A stretch of DNA of 64,000 bases from Microbacterium terrae (lineage in GTDB: Bacteria > Actinomycetota > Actinomycetes > Actinomycetales > Microbacteriaceae). Below, piece by piece: positions 48,199-61,209 of this stretch (positions are counted from its first letter, which is position 1; each line of letters begins with the position of its first letter). The notes under the pieces are model-generated. The model was not told where the DNA came from, did no database searches, and saw nothing but the letters and a program-made list of their open reading frames with translations. The DNA is taken from positions 3,162,001-3,226,000 of the forward strand of contig NZ_JAFDSS010000001.1 of assembly GCF_017831975.1 (NCBI RefSeq), read 5' to 3'. The position numbers and the translations under genes are program-made.

Positions 48199-48628
48199 CC
48201 TGATCGCGGTCTCGGTCCATCGCCAGCGCGATGTCGACCAGCTTCACCCGTTGGAGCGTCTCCACCTCGGCGAGCGGGAACCACTCCGCGCGATCGGTGG
48301 AGCCATCGACCTCGTTGCGCAGTCGGCCACCTGTCACCCGCGCGCGGTAGACGATGCGCAGGGTGTGCAGCGGCTCGGTGGCATCGGCTGCGAGACGTCG
48401 ACCCGCCGGGATGACGCGGGAGTGGATGCCGAGCAGGCCATCGAGGCTCACGCGGTAGCCGGTCTCTTCGAGCACCTCACGGCGCGCGGCGTGCTCGGGG
48501 TCTTCGCCGGGTTCGAGCCCGCCGCCCGGCAGCGTCCATGCCGACCGCCGGCCTTCGATCCAGTGGGCGAGGAGCATGCGGTCGTCGTCGTCGATGACGA
48601 CCGCGTAGGCGGCCACTCGCAGGTCCAT
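48191..48628 (-). CDS. Nudix hydrolase
   Basis: The 145-residue protein has a complete Nudix box ([20 protein letters not shown] followed by ETGY), starting at about residue 34, with the REVLEE metal-binding helix. Family members hydrolyse nucleoside diphosphate derivatives such as damaged NTPs or ADP-ribose. It is alone on the minus strand, convergent with the YbaK gene. Substrate unknown. Confidence 0.92.
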   Translation of the reverse strand: MDLRVAAYAVVIDDDDRMLLAHWIEGRRSAWTLPGGGLEPGEDPEHAARREVLEETGYRVSLDGLLGIHSRVIPAGRRLAADATEPLHTLRIVYRARVTGGRLRNEVDGSTDRAEWFPLAEVETLQRVKLVDIALAMDRDRDQVS

Positions 48629-48665
48629 GCTTCACCCTACGACGCGGCGGAAGGATTCGAAACGA

Positions 48666-48692
48666 AAGCGCCGCCCCTGCGGGACGGCGCTT
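48666..48692 (-). terminator. Terminator of the tRNA-Ile/tRNA-Ala transcript
   Basis: On the minus strand AAGCGCCG and CGGCGCTT enclose an inner CCC/GGG pair and are followed by TTTCGTTTCG. It lies 10 bases past the tRNA-Ala 3' end. Confidence 0.75.
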
Positions 48693-48702
48693 GTCGTATC
48701 TG

Positions 48703-48775
48703 TGGAGCCTAGGAGATTCGAACTCCTGACATCCTGCTTGCAAAGCAGGCGCTCTACCAACTGAGCTAAGGCCCC
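48703..48775 (-). tRNA. tRNA-Ala (anticodon TGC)
   Basis: The 73-base minus-strand cloverleaf starts GGGGCCTTAGCTCAGTTGG, has anticodon stem CCTGC/GCAGG with loop TTTGCAA (anticodon TGC), T loop TTCGAAT and discriminator A. CCA is not encoded. Confidence 0.97.
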
Positions 48776-48806
48776 GGGGCTTGTACCGCGGACGATGTCC
48801 GCTGAG

Positions 48807-48880
48807 TGGGGCTACCAGGACTTGAACCTGGGACCTCTTCATTATCAGTGAAGCGCTCTAACCGCCTGAGCTATAGCCCC
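48807..48880 (-). tRNA. tRNA-Ile (anticodon GAT)
   Basis: The 74-base minus-strand cloverleaf starts GGGGCTATAGCTCAGGCGG, has anticodon stem CTTCA/TGAAG with loop CTGATAA (anticodon GAT), T loop TTCAAGT and discriminator A. The Ile-Ala pair after gyrA is a normal arrangement near the origin. Confidence 0.97.
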
Positions 48881-48915
48881 GTTGTGGTGGCACTTTCGCG
48901 CCGCCAACCTCCAAG

Positions 48916-48944
48916 ACTTTACCCGATGCGCGGGCAAAGTCGAA
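48916..48944 (-). promoter_or_regulatory. Promoter of the tRNA-Ile/tRNA-Ala pair
   Basis: On the minus strand TTCGAC (48944-48939), a 17-base spacer and TAAAGT (48921-48916) lie 36 bases before the tRNA-Ile 5' end, in the gap after the DUF3566 gene. Confidence 0.6.
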
Positions 48945-48953
48945 ATCGAGGTG

Positions 48954-49354
48954 TCAGTTCGAGGTGAAGCCCACGAGCAGACCGCCCGTGACCTTGACCG
49001 CGAGGTTGTAGATGCCGGCGATGACCGCGCCGAGCACGGTCACGACGACCAGATTGAGGATCGCGACGATCGCGGAGAACGCCAGCACCTGCGGGAAGCT
49101 GATGAAGTTCGACAGCAGCACGCTGCCGTCGGACAGGCTGCCGACGAACTCGTCGGCCTGGCCGATCAGCCCGGTGGTCTGCACGACGAGGAAGATCATC
49201 ACGAACGACACGACGGTGACGACGGCGATCGCGATCGCGGCGAGGAAGGACAGCTTCACTGCCGACCAGAAGTCGACGTAGACGAGGCGCAGGCGAACCT
49301 GCTTCGCGCTGGTCTTGTGGCTGGACTTGCGGGCGAGCTTGTCGGCTACCGTGC

Positions 49355-49358
<4 letters not shown>
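48954..49358 (-). CDS. DUF3566 membrane protein
   Basis: The 134-residue protein has a short basic N-terminus and two membrane helices (about 34-64 and 92-116), with [18 protein letters not shown] as the DUF3566 entry. This family follows gyrA in nearly all Actinobacteria (the CwsA-neighbour position in mycobacteria); function is unknown but a division or envelope role has been suggested by location. Its ATG overlaps the gyrA stop by ATGA, so it is translated from the gyrase transcript. Confidence 0.9.
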
Positions 49359-51907
<2,549 letters not shown>

Positions 51908-51939
51908 GTCTTCTCGTTCTCAGTTCCGTTCGCGCCGAC

Positions 51940-54012
<2,073 letters not shown>

Positions 54013-54088
54013 TCAAGTCAGCGGGCGCGAACGGGCTTGTACGCCCCTGTGGCGCGATGGAATCCGTGGGGACAGGACCGGACGTGTC

Positions 54089-54640
54089 TCAGCCGTAGGT
54101 ATCGCGCGGGCCGCGCCCTGGAACGGTTCTCGTGCCCCATTTCCAGGAGGGGACGTCCGGGCCGATGAAACGGACCACCTTGACACCCGCGTCGGGGAAG
54201 CGCCGGACGATCTCCGAGAGGATGTGCGCGCGCATGAGCTGGAGCTGCTTGGCCCATGCCGTGGAGTCGGCCTGGACGGTCAGGGTGCCCTCCGAGAAGG
54301 CGACCGGATGCGTGTGCGCAGCGGTCTCCGCGCCCGCGACGTCGGCCCATGCGGTGACGACGTCTTCGCGTGCCAGTTCGCGGTTCCATCCGCTGTCGCG
54401 CGTGAAGTCGGCGAGCACGTCGGCGACGCCGCGGGGGTCGCGCCCCGACGTGAACGGCTGATTCTCGTCGTCGTCCGCCGGTCGCCGCCGGCGGCGGCGG
54501 AACGTGCGCCCTGACGGGGCGAGCCCGCGCAGGCGCAGGTACGTCGCGACGGTCTCGGGAAGATCGCCGGCCGATGCCGCATCGCGAGATGCCGCGTCGC
54601 CGGATGCCGCGTCGCCCGTGGGGAGCTCGGGATCAGGCAT
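54089..54640 (-). CDS. dciA: DUF721/DciA-like protein
   Basis: The 183-residue protein has a DUF721 C-terminal domain (WNRELAREDVVTAWADVAG, HPVAFSEGTLTVQADSTAWAKQLQLM, and the DciA-like end). The family, always beside recF/gyrB in Actinobacteria, is related to DciA, which loads the replicative helicase in bacteria without DnaC/DnaI; the role here is inferred. Residues 8-22 encode GDAASGDAASRDAAS from three 15-bp repeats. ATG 54640 overlaps the recF stop by 8 bp. Confidence 0.87.
   Translation of the reverse strand: MPDPELPTGDAASGDAASRDAASAGDLPETVATYLRLRGLAPSGRTFRRRRRRPADDDENQPFTSGRDPRGVADVLADFTRDSGWNRELAREDVVTAWADVAGAETAAHTHPVAFSEGTLTVQADSTAWAKQLQLMRAHILSEIVRRFPDAGVKVVRFIGPDVPSWKWGTRTVPGRGPRDTYG
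54573..54617. repeat. Three 15-bp tandem repeats in dciA
   Basis: Copies at 54573-54587, 54588-54602 and 54603-54617 (consensus GATGCCGCGTCGCCG) encode an Asp-Ala-Ala-Ser rich linker near the N-terminus of the DciA-like protein. In-frame length change is possible. Confidence 0.85.
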
Positions 54641-55802
54641 CCGTCTCCTCCACGATCCGGCCGGCTTCGACCCGCACCACACGGGCGCGGAGCCCGGGGG
54701 GCACATCGGCTTCGACCGCTGCCGTGACGACGACCTGCTCGTAGCCGCCGGCGAGCTCGGCGAGCCGGCCGCGGCGGTCGGCGTCGAGCTCGGCGAACAC
54801 GTCGTCGAGGATGAGCACCGGGTCGCCGAGGCGCGACTCGGCGCGCAGCAGCTCGGCCGACGCCAGCCGCAACGACAGCGCGACCGACCACGACTCGCCG
54901 TGCGAGGCATAGCCCTTCACCGCGAGGCCGCGGATGCGCAGGAGCAGATCGTCGCGATGCGGGCCTACCAGGGTGACGCCGCGATCGAGCTCCGACGACC
55001 GGCCGGCGGCGAGGGCGGCACGGAAGCGGTCTGCGATCTCGCCCGCGGGCGCCTCGGCACCGGCATCCGACGCGGTCGTCGTGCCGTCGTCGCTCTCGCC
55101 GCCGCCGTCGATCGACAGCGCCCACGCGATCTCGGGCCGATGGTCGTCGCCGGCGATCGCCGTGTACGCCGCGGCGAGCGGTGCGCGCAGCTCGCGCGCC
55201 AGCGCCAGCCGCGCGGTGATCACATCGGAGCCGAGCTGCACGAGCTTGTCGTCCCAGACATCGAGCGTCGAGAGTCCTTCGCCGCGCACGCCGCGGGCGC
55301 GCGCGGACTTCAGCAGGGCGTTGCGCTGCTTGAGCACGCGGTCGTAGTCGCCGAGCACGCCCGCCATGCGCGGGGCGCGCTGCACCAGCAGCTGATCGGC
55401 GAACCGGCGCCGGGCCGACGGATCGCCGCGGACGATCTGCAGGTCTTCGGGGGCGAACAGCACCACCTGCGCGTACCGCGGAAGCTCGGCGGGCTTCACG
55501 GGGGCCCCGTTCACGCGAGCCTTGTTCGATCCCTGCCGATTGATCTGCGCCTCGAGAAGAACCCGGCGCTCACCGTGCGCGAGCCGCGCCCGCACGATGG
55601 CCGCATCCGCACCATCGCGCACCATCGGTGCGTCGTTCGAGACCCGGTGCGAGCCGAGAGTGGCGAAGAACCCGATCGCCTCGGCGAGATTCGTCTTGCC
55701 CTGGCCGTTGCGGCCCACGAAGACGTTCGGACCGGCGACCAGCGTCACATCGGCGACCGCATAGTTGCGGAAGTCGACGAGGTTCAGCTGCTCCACGATC
55801 AC
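54633..55802 (-). CDS. recF: RecF recombination/repair ATPase
   Basis: The 389-residue SMC-like ATPase has Walker A VGRNGQGKTNLAEAI (from residue 29), the lid/coiled-coil region, the signature ESWSVALSLRLASAELL and Walker B PVLILDDVFAELDADRRGRL. It loads RecA at gaps with RecOR. It starts at GTG 55802, with TAGGCT six bases before it, so it can be transcribed independently and leaderless from the 64-base gap after dnaN. It overlaps dciA by 8 bp. Confidence 0.96.
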   Translation of the reverse strand: MIVEQLNLVDFRNYAVADVTLVAGPNVFVGRNGQGKTNLAEAIGFFATLGSHRVSNDAPMVRDGADAAIVRARLAHGERRVLLEAQINRQGSNKARVNGAPVKPAELPRYAQVVLFAPEDLQIVRGDPSARRRFADQLLVQRAPRMAGVLGDYDRVLKQRNALLKSARARGVRGEGLSTLDVWDDKLVQLGSDVITARLALARELRAPLAAAYTAIAGDDHRPEIAWALSIDGGGESDDGTTTASDAGAEAPAGEIADRFRAALAAGRSSELDRGVTLVGPHRDDLLLRIRGLAVKGYASHGESWSVALSLRLASAELLRAESRLGDPVLILDDVFAELDADRRGRLAELAGGYEQVVVTAAVEADVPPGLRARVVRVEAGRIVEETDA

Positions 55803-55808
55803 CGGACA

Positions 55809-55814
55809 AGCCTA
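55809..55814 (-). promoter_or_regulatory. -10 box of recF, leaderless layout
   Basis: Minus-strand TAGGCT, six bases, then GTG 55802. The hexamer is the same as at nucS. Confidence 0.55.
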
Positions 55815-55866
55815 ATGACGCGCTCCGACGTCGGGTGGGCCTCCGAGGGGCTGCGCAGCGATTCGA

Positions 55867-57018
55867 TCAGCGCAGCAGGAGGTTCGGCTGCAGCAGGTAC
55901 TTGAACGACTCGCCGTCCTTGTCGACCGACGTCTGCGGCGTGATGAGCACGGGGCTCAGCTTGTTGGCGTTGTCGCTCGAGGTGAACGTGATGCGCACGA
56001 ACTCGCTCTTCACGGCGCCGAGCGACTCGAGGAGGTACTGGGGGTTGAGCCCCAGCGTGACCTCGTCGCCGCCGAGGAGCGTCGCGTCGACCGACTCGGA
56101 TGCGCGCGCCTGCTCGGTGCCCGAGGCATCCATCGACACGCTGTCGGGTCCGAACGTGAAGCGCAGGGGCGCGGAGCGGTCGAGCACGAGCGACACACGA
56201 CGCACCGCCTCGACGAGTTCAGCGGTGTTGACGACCGCGTGGTGTTCGGTCTGCTCGGGGAAGAGGCGCCGCACCGGCGGGAAGTTGCCCTTGATCAGCA
56301 GCGACGTGACGGTCTTGTTGCCCGCGGTGAAGGCGATGATCTCGCGGTCGCCCGAGCCCGAGAACGCGATCGAGATGTCGCCGGAGTGCGCGAAGGTCTT
56401 GCCGACCTCGGTGAGGGTTCGTGCGGGGACGAGGGCGGCGGTCGATTCCTCGGATGCGGCGGTGCCGCCGTCCCACGGGATCTCGCGGAGCGCGACGCGG
56501 TAACGGTCGGTCGCGACGAGGCTGAGGCGGGTGCCCGACACCTCGAGCTGCACACCGGTGAGCACGGGGGTGACGTCGTCGCGGGATGCGGCGAACGCCA
56601 CCTGGGCGATGGCGGTGCCGAAGTCCTCTGCGGGGACGAGACCCGACTCGCCGGTGACCTCGGGGATGGCCGGGTACTCCTGCACCGGCATGGAGGCGAG
56701 GGTGAACCGGGCCGAGCCGCACGTGAGGAGGATTCCGCCGTCAGCGTCGACCTCGATCTGGATCGGGGCGTTCGGGAGCCGGCTCGCGATCTCGGAGAGC
56801 AGTCGGCCGTGGACGAGGATGGTGCCCGGCTCGTCGACTGTCGCCTCGATGGTCGTCCGAGCCGATGCCTCGTAGTCGAACGCCGCGAGGGAGAGACCCT
56901 GATCGGATGCCTCGATGAGCACACCAGCGAGGATCGGCTGCGGGTTGCGCTGCGGAAGCAGCTTGACGACGAACGACACGGCTTCGCTGAACACATCGCG
57001 ATTGACGTGGAACTTCAC
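55867..57018 (-). CDS. dnaN: DNA polymerase III beta subunit (sliding clamp)
   Basis: The 383-residue protein has three clamp domains, from MKFHVNRDVFSEAVSFVVKL to the conserved end SVDKDGESFKYLLQPNLLLR, with ATDRYRVALREI in the middle. The ring tethers polymerase and repair enzymes, and NucS, encoded 51 kb away in this window, is a known clamp partner. It follows oriC, with a leader of up to about 120 bases, and precedes recF. Confidence 0.97.
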   Translation of the reverse strand: MKFHVNRDVFSEAVSFVVKLLPQRNPQPILAGVLIEASDQGLSLAAFDYEASARTTIEATVDEPGTILVHGRLLSEIASRLPNAPIQIEVDADGGILLTCGSARFTLASMPVQEYPAIPEVTGESGLVPAEDFGTAIAQVAFAASRDDVTPVLTGVQLEVSGTRLSLVATDRYRVALREIPWDGGTAASEESTAALVPARTLTEVGKTFAHSGDISIAFSGSGDREIIAFTAGNKTVTSLLIKGNFPPVRRLFPEQTEHHAVVNTAELVEAVRRVSLVLDRSAPLRFTFGPDSVSMDASGTEQARASESVDATLLGGDEVTLGLNPQYLLESLGAVKSEFVRITFTSSDNANKLSPVLITPQTSVDKDGESFKYLLQPNLLLR

Positions 57019-57099
57019 GAATGCTCCCTCGGCAGCGGGTTGGGGTTCTCATGCTAGCGCCACACGGTTCGGATGCCAGTGCCTGCACCACCGGCTCCG

Positions 57100-57375
57100 G
57101 GTTCCACAGGCGTATCCACCGACAAGGTGATCGGCTCGAACTCTAGAGATGGATATTTGTCATGGTGTTAACGGCTGTGGAATCTGTGGACAACTCCCCC
57201 GATGCCTGTCGACACAACGGAACTACAGACGTGTGAGTTGTGGACGGGTTCGGGAGAGCTCTCGGGACGGTGGTTTCGGGCATCCGTCGCTTTCCACGGT
57301 TATCCACAGGCTCGTCGTCGAGATCCACATGATCTCCGCAGAGGTGTGAAGTTATCCACAGGTTTTCCACACTGT
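57100..57375. other. oriC: Chromosomal replication origin (oriC)
   Basis: The 495-base gap between dnaA and dnaN holds two perfect DnaA boxes TTATCCACA at 57300-57308 and 57352-57360 (52 bp apart, same orientation), a reverse TGTGGACAA at 57185-57193, a TTTTCCACA at 57363-57371 and several near matches (CGTATCCACC at 57111, TTGTGGACG at 57239). An AT-richer stretch at 57147-57172 (GGATATTTGTCATGGTGTTA) is the best unwinding-element candidate. The dnaA-oriC-dnaN order is the classic one. Confidence 0.93.
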
Positions 57376-57454
57376 GAAGAACGGGAATCATGGCCCTGTC
57401 CGCGGGCGATGTCAAGCAACTTCTGCGGCATATTCGGGCGCGTCGCAGGAACGA

Positions 57455-57485
57455 CGAAGCGCCACCGGCTCGCGGTGGCGCTTCG
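57455..57485. terminator. Terminator downstream of dnaA
   Basis: CGAAGCGCCACCG and CGGTGGCGCTTCG form a perfect 13-bp stem with a 5-base loop, 28 bases after the dnaA stop. It separates dnaA transcription from oriC. Confidence 0.8.
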
Positions 57486-57513
57486 AGGGGTGCAGCGGAG
57501 AGTACGGCTCGGG

Positions 57514-58956
57514 TCAGCGGCCGTTGCGGCCGAGCTGCGCGGTGATCTCGGACACCTGGTTGTAGATGGAGCGACGCTCCTTCATGAGGTCGCTGATCTT
57601 CTTGTACGCGTACATCACGGTCGTGTGGTCGCGGTTGCCGAAGAGCTGGCCGATCTTCGGCAACGACAGGCTGGTGCGCTCGCGGCACAGATACATGGCG
57701 ATCTGGCGTGCGGTCGCGACCGACTGGGATCTGCTCGACCCGTACAGGTCGTCGACGGTCAGCTTGAAGTAGGCGGCCGTCGCCGTGATGATGTCGGTCG
57801 GCGAGATGACGTTGGTGTCGTCCTGGTCGACGATGTCGCGCAGCACCGTCTGGGCGAGCGACATGTCGAGCGTCGACCGGTTGAGGCTCGCGAACGCCGA
57901 GACGCGGATCAGGGCGCCCTCGAGTTCGCGGATGTTCGACGACACCACCGTCGCGATGTACTCGAGCACCTCGTCGGGGATGTGGAGGCGCTCGGACTGC
58001 GCCTTCTTGCGGAGGATCGCGATGCGCGTCTCGAGGTCGGGTGCCTGCACGTCGGTGATGAGGCCCCACTCGAACCGGCTGCGCATGCGGTCCTCGAACC
58101 CGGTGAGGTGCTTTGGCGGAACATCGCTCGTGATCACGACCTGCTTGTCGTGGTCGTGCAGCTGGTTGAACGTGTGGAAGAAGGCTTCCTGCGTCTCGGC
58201 GCGCCCCTGGAGGAACTGGATGTCGTCGATCAGCAGGATGTCGACGTCGCGGTAGCGCGCCTGGAATGCCGAGCCGCGGTTGTTGGCGATCGAGTTGATG
58301 AAGTCGTTGGTGAACTCCTCGCTCGAGACGTACCGCACGCGGATGCCGGAGTAGAGGCTCATCGCGTAATCGCCGATGGCGTGGAGGAGGTGCGTCTTGC
58401 CGAGACCCGAGTCGCCATAGATGAAGAGCGGGTTGTACGCCTTCGCCGGCGCTTCGGCCACCGCGACCGCGGCGGCATGCGCGAAGCGGTTGGACTGGCC
58501 GATGACGAAGTTGTCGAAGGTGTACTTGGGATTGAGGCGCGTATCGCTGCGCGAGCCGACGGCCGCGGCATCCGGAACCTCGTCGATGGGCGAGCGGGGC
58601 AGCGACACCGGCGACATCGCCGGCTGCTGCGCCGGGGCCTGCTGGATAGGGATCGGCGCGGTGAGATGGGCGTCGGCGAGCTCGGGGTTCACCACGGCGC
58701 GGAACGTGCCGGGAGTGCCGGGGTCGCGCTGGCCGATGCGTGCGAGGGCCTCCATGATCGGCGCGCGCATGCGCTTGGTGAACTGCGCGGCGGTCAGATC
58801 GTTCGGCACGTCGAGGTAGAGGGTGCCGCCCATCGTGCCCTGCGGCACGGCGAGGTTCAGGAACCCGTGGAGCTGCGGCGTGATGCGCTCATCGTGCTCG
58901 AGCTCGGCGAGGATCTCTCGCCATACCGGGACATCCGGAATCTCGTGCGATGACAT
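57514..58956 (-). CDS. dnaA: Chromosomal replication initiator DnaA
   Basis: From ATG 58956 this is a 480-residue initiator: domain I VWREILAELEHDERITPQLH, a Pro/Gln linker, AAA+ domain with Walker A GDSGLGKTH, Walker B LLIDDIQFL, sensor motifs and arginine finger region FEDRMRSRFEWGLI, and domain IV helix-turn-helix with RDHTTVMYAYKKI. An ATG at 59004 would add 16 residues (MIIPRHDVESSPPGGA) with only a weak AGG before it; neither start has a strong ribosome site. The shorter form matches the usual N-terminus, so it is preferred. Promoter and a DnaA box lie upstream. Confidence 0.95.
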   Translation of the reverse strand: MSSHEIPDVPVWREILAELEHDERITPQLHGFLNLAVPQGTMGGTLYLDVPNDLTAAQFTKRMRAPIMEALARIGQRDPGTPGTFRAVVNPELADAHLTAPIPIQQAPAQQPAMSPVSLPRSPIDEVPDAAAVGSRSDTRLNPKYTFDNFVIGQSNRFAHAAAVAVAEAPAKAYNPLFIYGDSGLGKTHLLHAIGDYAMSLYSGIRVRYVSSEEFTNDFINSIANNRGSAFQARYRDVDILLIDDIQFLQGRAETQEAFFHTFNQLHDHDKQVVITSDVPPKHLTGFEDRMRSRFEWGLITDVQAPDLETRIAILRKKAQSERLHIPDEVLEYIATVVSSNIRELEGALIRVSAFASLNRSTLDMSLAQTVLRDIVDQDDTNVISPTDIITATAAYFKLTVDDLYGSSRSQSVATARQIAMYLCRERTSLSLPKIGQLFGNRDHTTVMYAYKKISDLMKERRSIYNQVSEITAQLGRNGR

Positions 58957-59032
58957 GGCCCCCCCGGGTGGTGATGACTCCACATCGTGCCGCGGAATGA
59001 TCATGCCGAGCCTGTGGATAACTGCGTGTGCA

Positions 59033-59062
59033 ACGCTAGGTCAGCAGGTGCCCGCGGAGCAA
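59033..59062 (-). promoter_or_regulatory. dnaA promoter
   Basis: On the minus strand TTGCTC (59062-59057), an 18-base spacer and TAGCGT (59038-59033). The transcript would start near 59026, so the DnaA box at 59013-59021 lies just inside the leader, suited to autoregulation. Confidence 0.55.
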
Positions 59063-59144
59063 ACTCCCTGCGTAGACCGGTCAGCGTGTCGGTCGCGAAG
59101 TCTGAGCATCCGGTGTGCATAATTACAGGTTTCGCGGCGCCGGT

Positions 59145-59173
59145 TTGAGTTCTCGGCCCGCCGGACGTAGCCT
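59145..59173 (+). promoter_or_regulatory. rpmH operon promoter
   Basis: TTGAGT (59145-59150), a 17-base spacer and TAGCCT (59168-59173), giving a leader of about 90 bases before rpmH. Confidence 0.6.
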
Positions 59174-59268
59174 TAGTCGGTTGACTTATGCCCCTTCTGG
59201 GGTGGTCCCTGTGTACGAACGTCCCCGGCCTGAGCGTCCCGGTGACATCTGATCCGGAGTTTGATCTC

Positions 59269-59406
59269 ATGAGCAAGCGCACTTTCCAGCCCAACAACCG
59301 CCGTCGCGCCAAGAAGCACGGCTTCCGCGCCCGCATGCGCACCCGCGCCGGCCGCGCCATCCTCTCGGCTCGCCGCGGCAAGGGCCGCACCGAGCTCTCG
59401 GCCTGA
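59269..59406 (+). CDS. rpmH: 50S ribosomal protein L34
   Basis: The 45-residue basic protein begins [20 protein letters not shown] and ends KGRTELSA, the full L34 family. It binds 23S rRNA. It opens the rpmH-rnpA-yidD-yidC-jag-rsmG run and is separated from rnpA by 9 bases. ATG 59269 is chosen by family match; the frame is open earlier. Confidence 0.98.
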   Translation: MSKRTFQPNNRRRAKKHGFRARMRTRAGRAILSARRGKGRTELSA

Positions 59407-59415
59407 CTCCGAGCG

Positions 59416-59754
59416 GTGCTCGCGAGGCCGAATCGACTGACCCGCGGAGCGGATTACAAGGCCGTCGTCCGTCGGGGCCGTCGGTGCGCCGGTGCGCACA
59501 CCGTCACGTACGTCCGTCCTGCTGAGCAGGGCGGCGCCCCGCGATTCGGATTCATCGTGAGCAAGCAGGTCGGCGGAGCCGTCGTGCGCAATACCGTGCG
59601 CCGACGGCTCAAAGCTGTCTGTGCGCAGTCTCTTCCCGGACTCGGCGCCGGCGGCGACATCGTCATCCGTGCGCTGCCGACCGCGGCATCCGCGTCGTTC
59701 GACGAGCTGCGCGACGAGGTCTCGCGCTGTCTTGCACGACGGGCGGCGGCATGA
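59416..59754 (+). CDS. rnpA: Ribonuclease P protein component
   Basis: The 112-residue protein starts with GTG and shows RLTRGADYKAVVRRGRR and the RNase P signature RFGFIVSKQVGGAVVRNTVR followed by RRLK. It helps the RNase P RNA cut tRNA 5' leaders. It overlaps yidD by ATGA. Confidence 0.95.
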   Translation: MLARPNRLTRGADYKAVVRRGRRCAGAHTVTYVRPAEQGGAPRFGFIVSKQVGGAVVRNTVRRRLKAVCAQSLPGLGAGGDIVIRALPTAASASFDELRDEVSRCLARRAAA

Positions 59755-60107
59755 GCGTTCTCCCGTCGTACGCGCTCGGTGACGCCCACTTCGAGGCGAC
59801 CGATGCGCTCCGCGCCGTGCCTCTGCTCCCCCGCAACGTCGCGCTGGCGGTGATGCACGGCTACCGTGCGACGATCTCGCACACCTACGGCGACGTCTGC
59901 AAGTACTACCCGTCGTGCTCGGCCTACGCGGTCGGCGCACTGCAGCAGCACGGCGCGATCAAGGGCATCGCCCTCACGGCGGCGCGTCTCGCACGCTGTC
60001 ATCCCTGGGCCCAGGGTGGCGTCGACGACGTGCCCGCCCACACGAACTTCCGGCACGCGCTCACTCCCCGTGGCTTCGTCGTGCCGTCCTCCCCCGGAAA
60101 GGACTGA
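59751..60107 (+). CDS. yidD: YidD membrane-insertion efficiency factor
   Basis: The 118-residue protein contains the DUF37/YidD core: YRATISHTYGDVCKYYPSCS, AYAVGALQQHGAIKG and RLARCHPWAQGGVDDVP, with conserved cysteines. It has a 30-residue N-terminal extension compared with the E. coli protein. It helps YidC-dependent insertion. Start overlaps the rnpA stop. Confidence 0.95.
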   Translation: MSVLPSYALGDAHFEATDALRAVPLLPRNVALAVMHGYRATISHTYGDVCKYYPSCSAYAVGALQQHGAIKGIALTAARLARCHPWAQGGVDDVPAHTNFRHALTPRGFVVPSSPGKD

Positions 60108-60115
60108 TCCTCCGC

Positions 60116-61174
60116 ATGGATCTCATCGGCATCATCCTCTGGCCGCTCAAATGGGCGGTCGAAGCCGTACTCGTCTTCTGGCACTGGCTCTTCACCGCCA
60201 TGGGCCTGCCCGCCGCCGACGGCATCACCTGGGTGCTCTCGATCGTCGGCCTCGTGATCGTCGTGCGCTCCGCGATGATCCCGCTCTTCGTTCGGCAGAT
60301 CAAGAGCCAGCGAAAGATGATGGAAATCGCCCCTGAACTGCGAAAAGTTCAGGAGAAGTACAAGGGCAAGCGCGATCAGCTCTCGCGTGAGGCGATGAGC
60401 CGCGAGACCATGGCGCTGTACAAGAAGCACGGCACCACACCGGTCTCGAGCTGCCTGCCGCTCCTGGTGCAGATGCCCGTCTTCTTCGCCCTGTTCAGCG
60501 TGCTCAACGACGTCACCAAGCACGCGGCTGCCGGCATCGGCGGTGTGGGCCTGCTCAACGCCGAGCTCACGCAGGAGTTCTACAACGCGAAGCTGTTCGG
60601 CGTCGCGTCGCTGCACGAGACGCTCATCGACGCGTTCGAGACCGGCAACACCGCGGCGATCATCATCCTGCTCACGCTCGTCGTGCTCATGATCGCGTCG
60701 CAGTTCTTCACCCAGCTGCAGATCATCTCGAAGAACCTGTCGCCCGAGGCCAAGACCGGCCAGGCGTACCAGATGCAGAAGATCATGCTCTACGTCCTGC
60801 CGTTCGCCTTCGTGTTCTCGGGTGTCTTCTTCCCGCTCGGCGTCGTCATCTACTGGTTCGTCTCGAACCTGTGGACCATGGGCCAGCAGTTCCTCGTGAT
60901 CCGCGAGATGCCGACACCCGGGTCGGATGCGGCCAAGGCGCGCGAGGAGCGCCTCGCTCGCAAGGGCAAGGCGATCGATTCCTCCGGCAAGGTCGTTCCG
61001 ATGGAGAAGTACCAGGCGGAGCAGCAGCGACTGTTCGAGGAGGCCGAGCGCGCCCGCGCCGCCGCACCCAAGCGTCAGCAGCCCGTGAACAAGCAGCGCG
61101 CGAAGAAGCAGGCGCAGAAGCAGCAGGGCAAGCCCGCTGCTTCGGCCGACGGCTCCGCCGGAACCGCTTCCTGA
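60116..61174 (+). CDS. yidC: Membrane protein insertase YidC
   Basis: The 352-residue protein has five membrane helices and the YidC/Oxa1 core: RSAMIPLFVRQIKSQRKMME with the hydrophilic-groove Arg, a cytoplasmic coiled loop (QEKYKGKRDQLSREAMSRET), PVSSCLPLLVQMPVFFALF and YVLPFAFVFSGVFFPLGVV. It lacks the periplasmic P1 domain of Gram-negative YidC, as expected. The C-terminal 60 residues are a Lys/Gln-rich tail, probably for ribosome contact. Starts 8 bases after yidD. Confidence 0.96.
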   Translation: MDLIGIILWPLKWAVEAVLVFWHWLFTAMGLPAADGITWVLSIVGLVIVVRSAMIPLFVRQIKSQRKMMEIAPELRKVQEKYKGKRDQLSREAMSRETMALYKKHGTTPVSSCLPLLVQMPVFFALFSVLNDVTKHAAAGIGGVGLLNAELTQEFYNAKLFGVASLHETLIDAFETGNTAAIIILLTLVVLMIASQFFTQLQIISKNLSPEAKTGQAYQMQKIMLYVLPFAFVFSGVFFPLGVVIYWFVSNLWTMGQQFLVIREMPTPGSDAAKAREERLARKGKAIDSSGKVVPMEKYQAEQQRLFEEAERARAAAPKRQQPVNKQRAKKQAQKQQGKPAASADGSAGTAS

Positions 61175-61209
61175 CTCCGCTCCCCTGACGAGAGATCTCT
61201 GAGGACGAC

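Larger units (their letters stand above)
58957..59268. promoter_or_regulatory. dnaA-rpmH divergent control region
   Basis: This 312-base gap carries the dnaA promoter, a DnaA box (59013-59021, TGTGGATAA), an AT-richer patch (59113-59128) and the rpmH promoter. No gene is visible in it beyond the possible dnaA extension to 59004. Confidence 0.75.
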
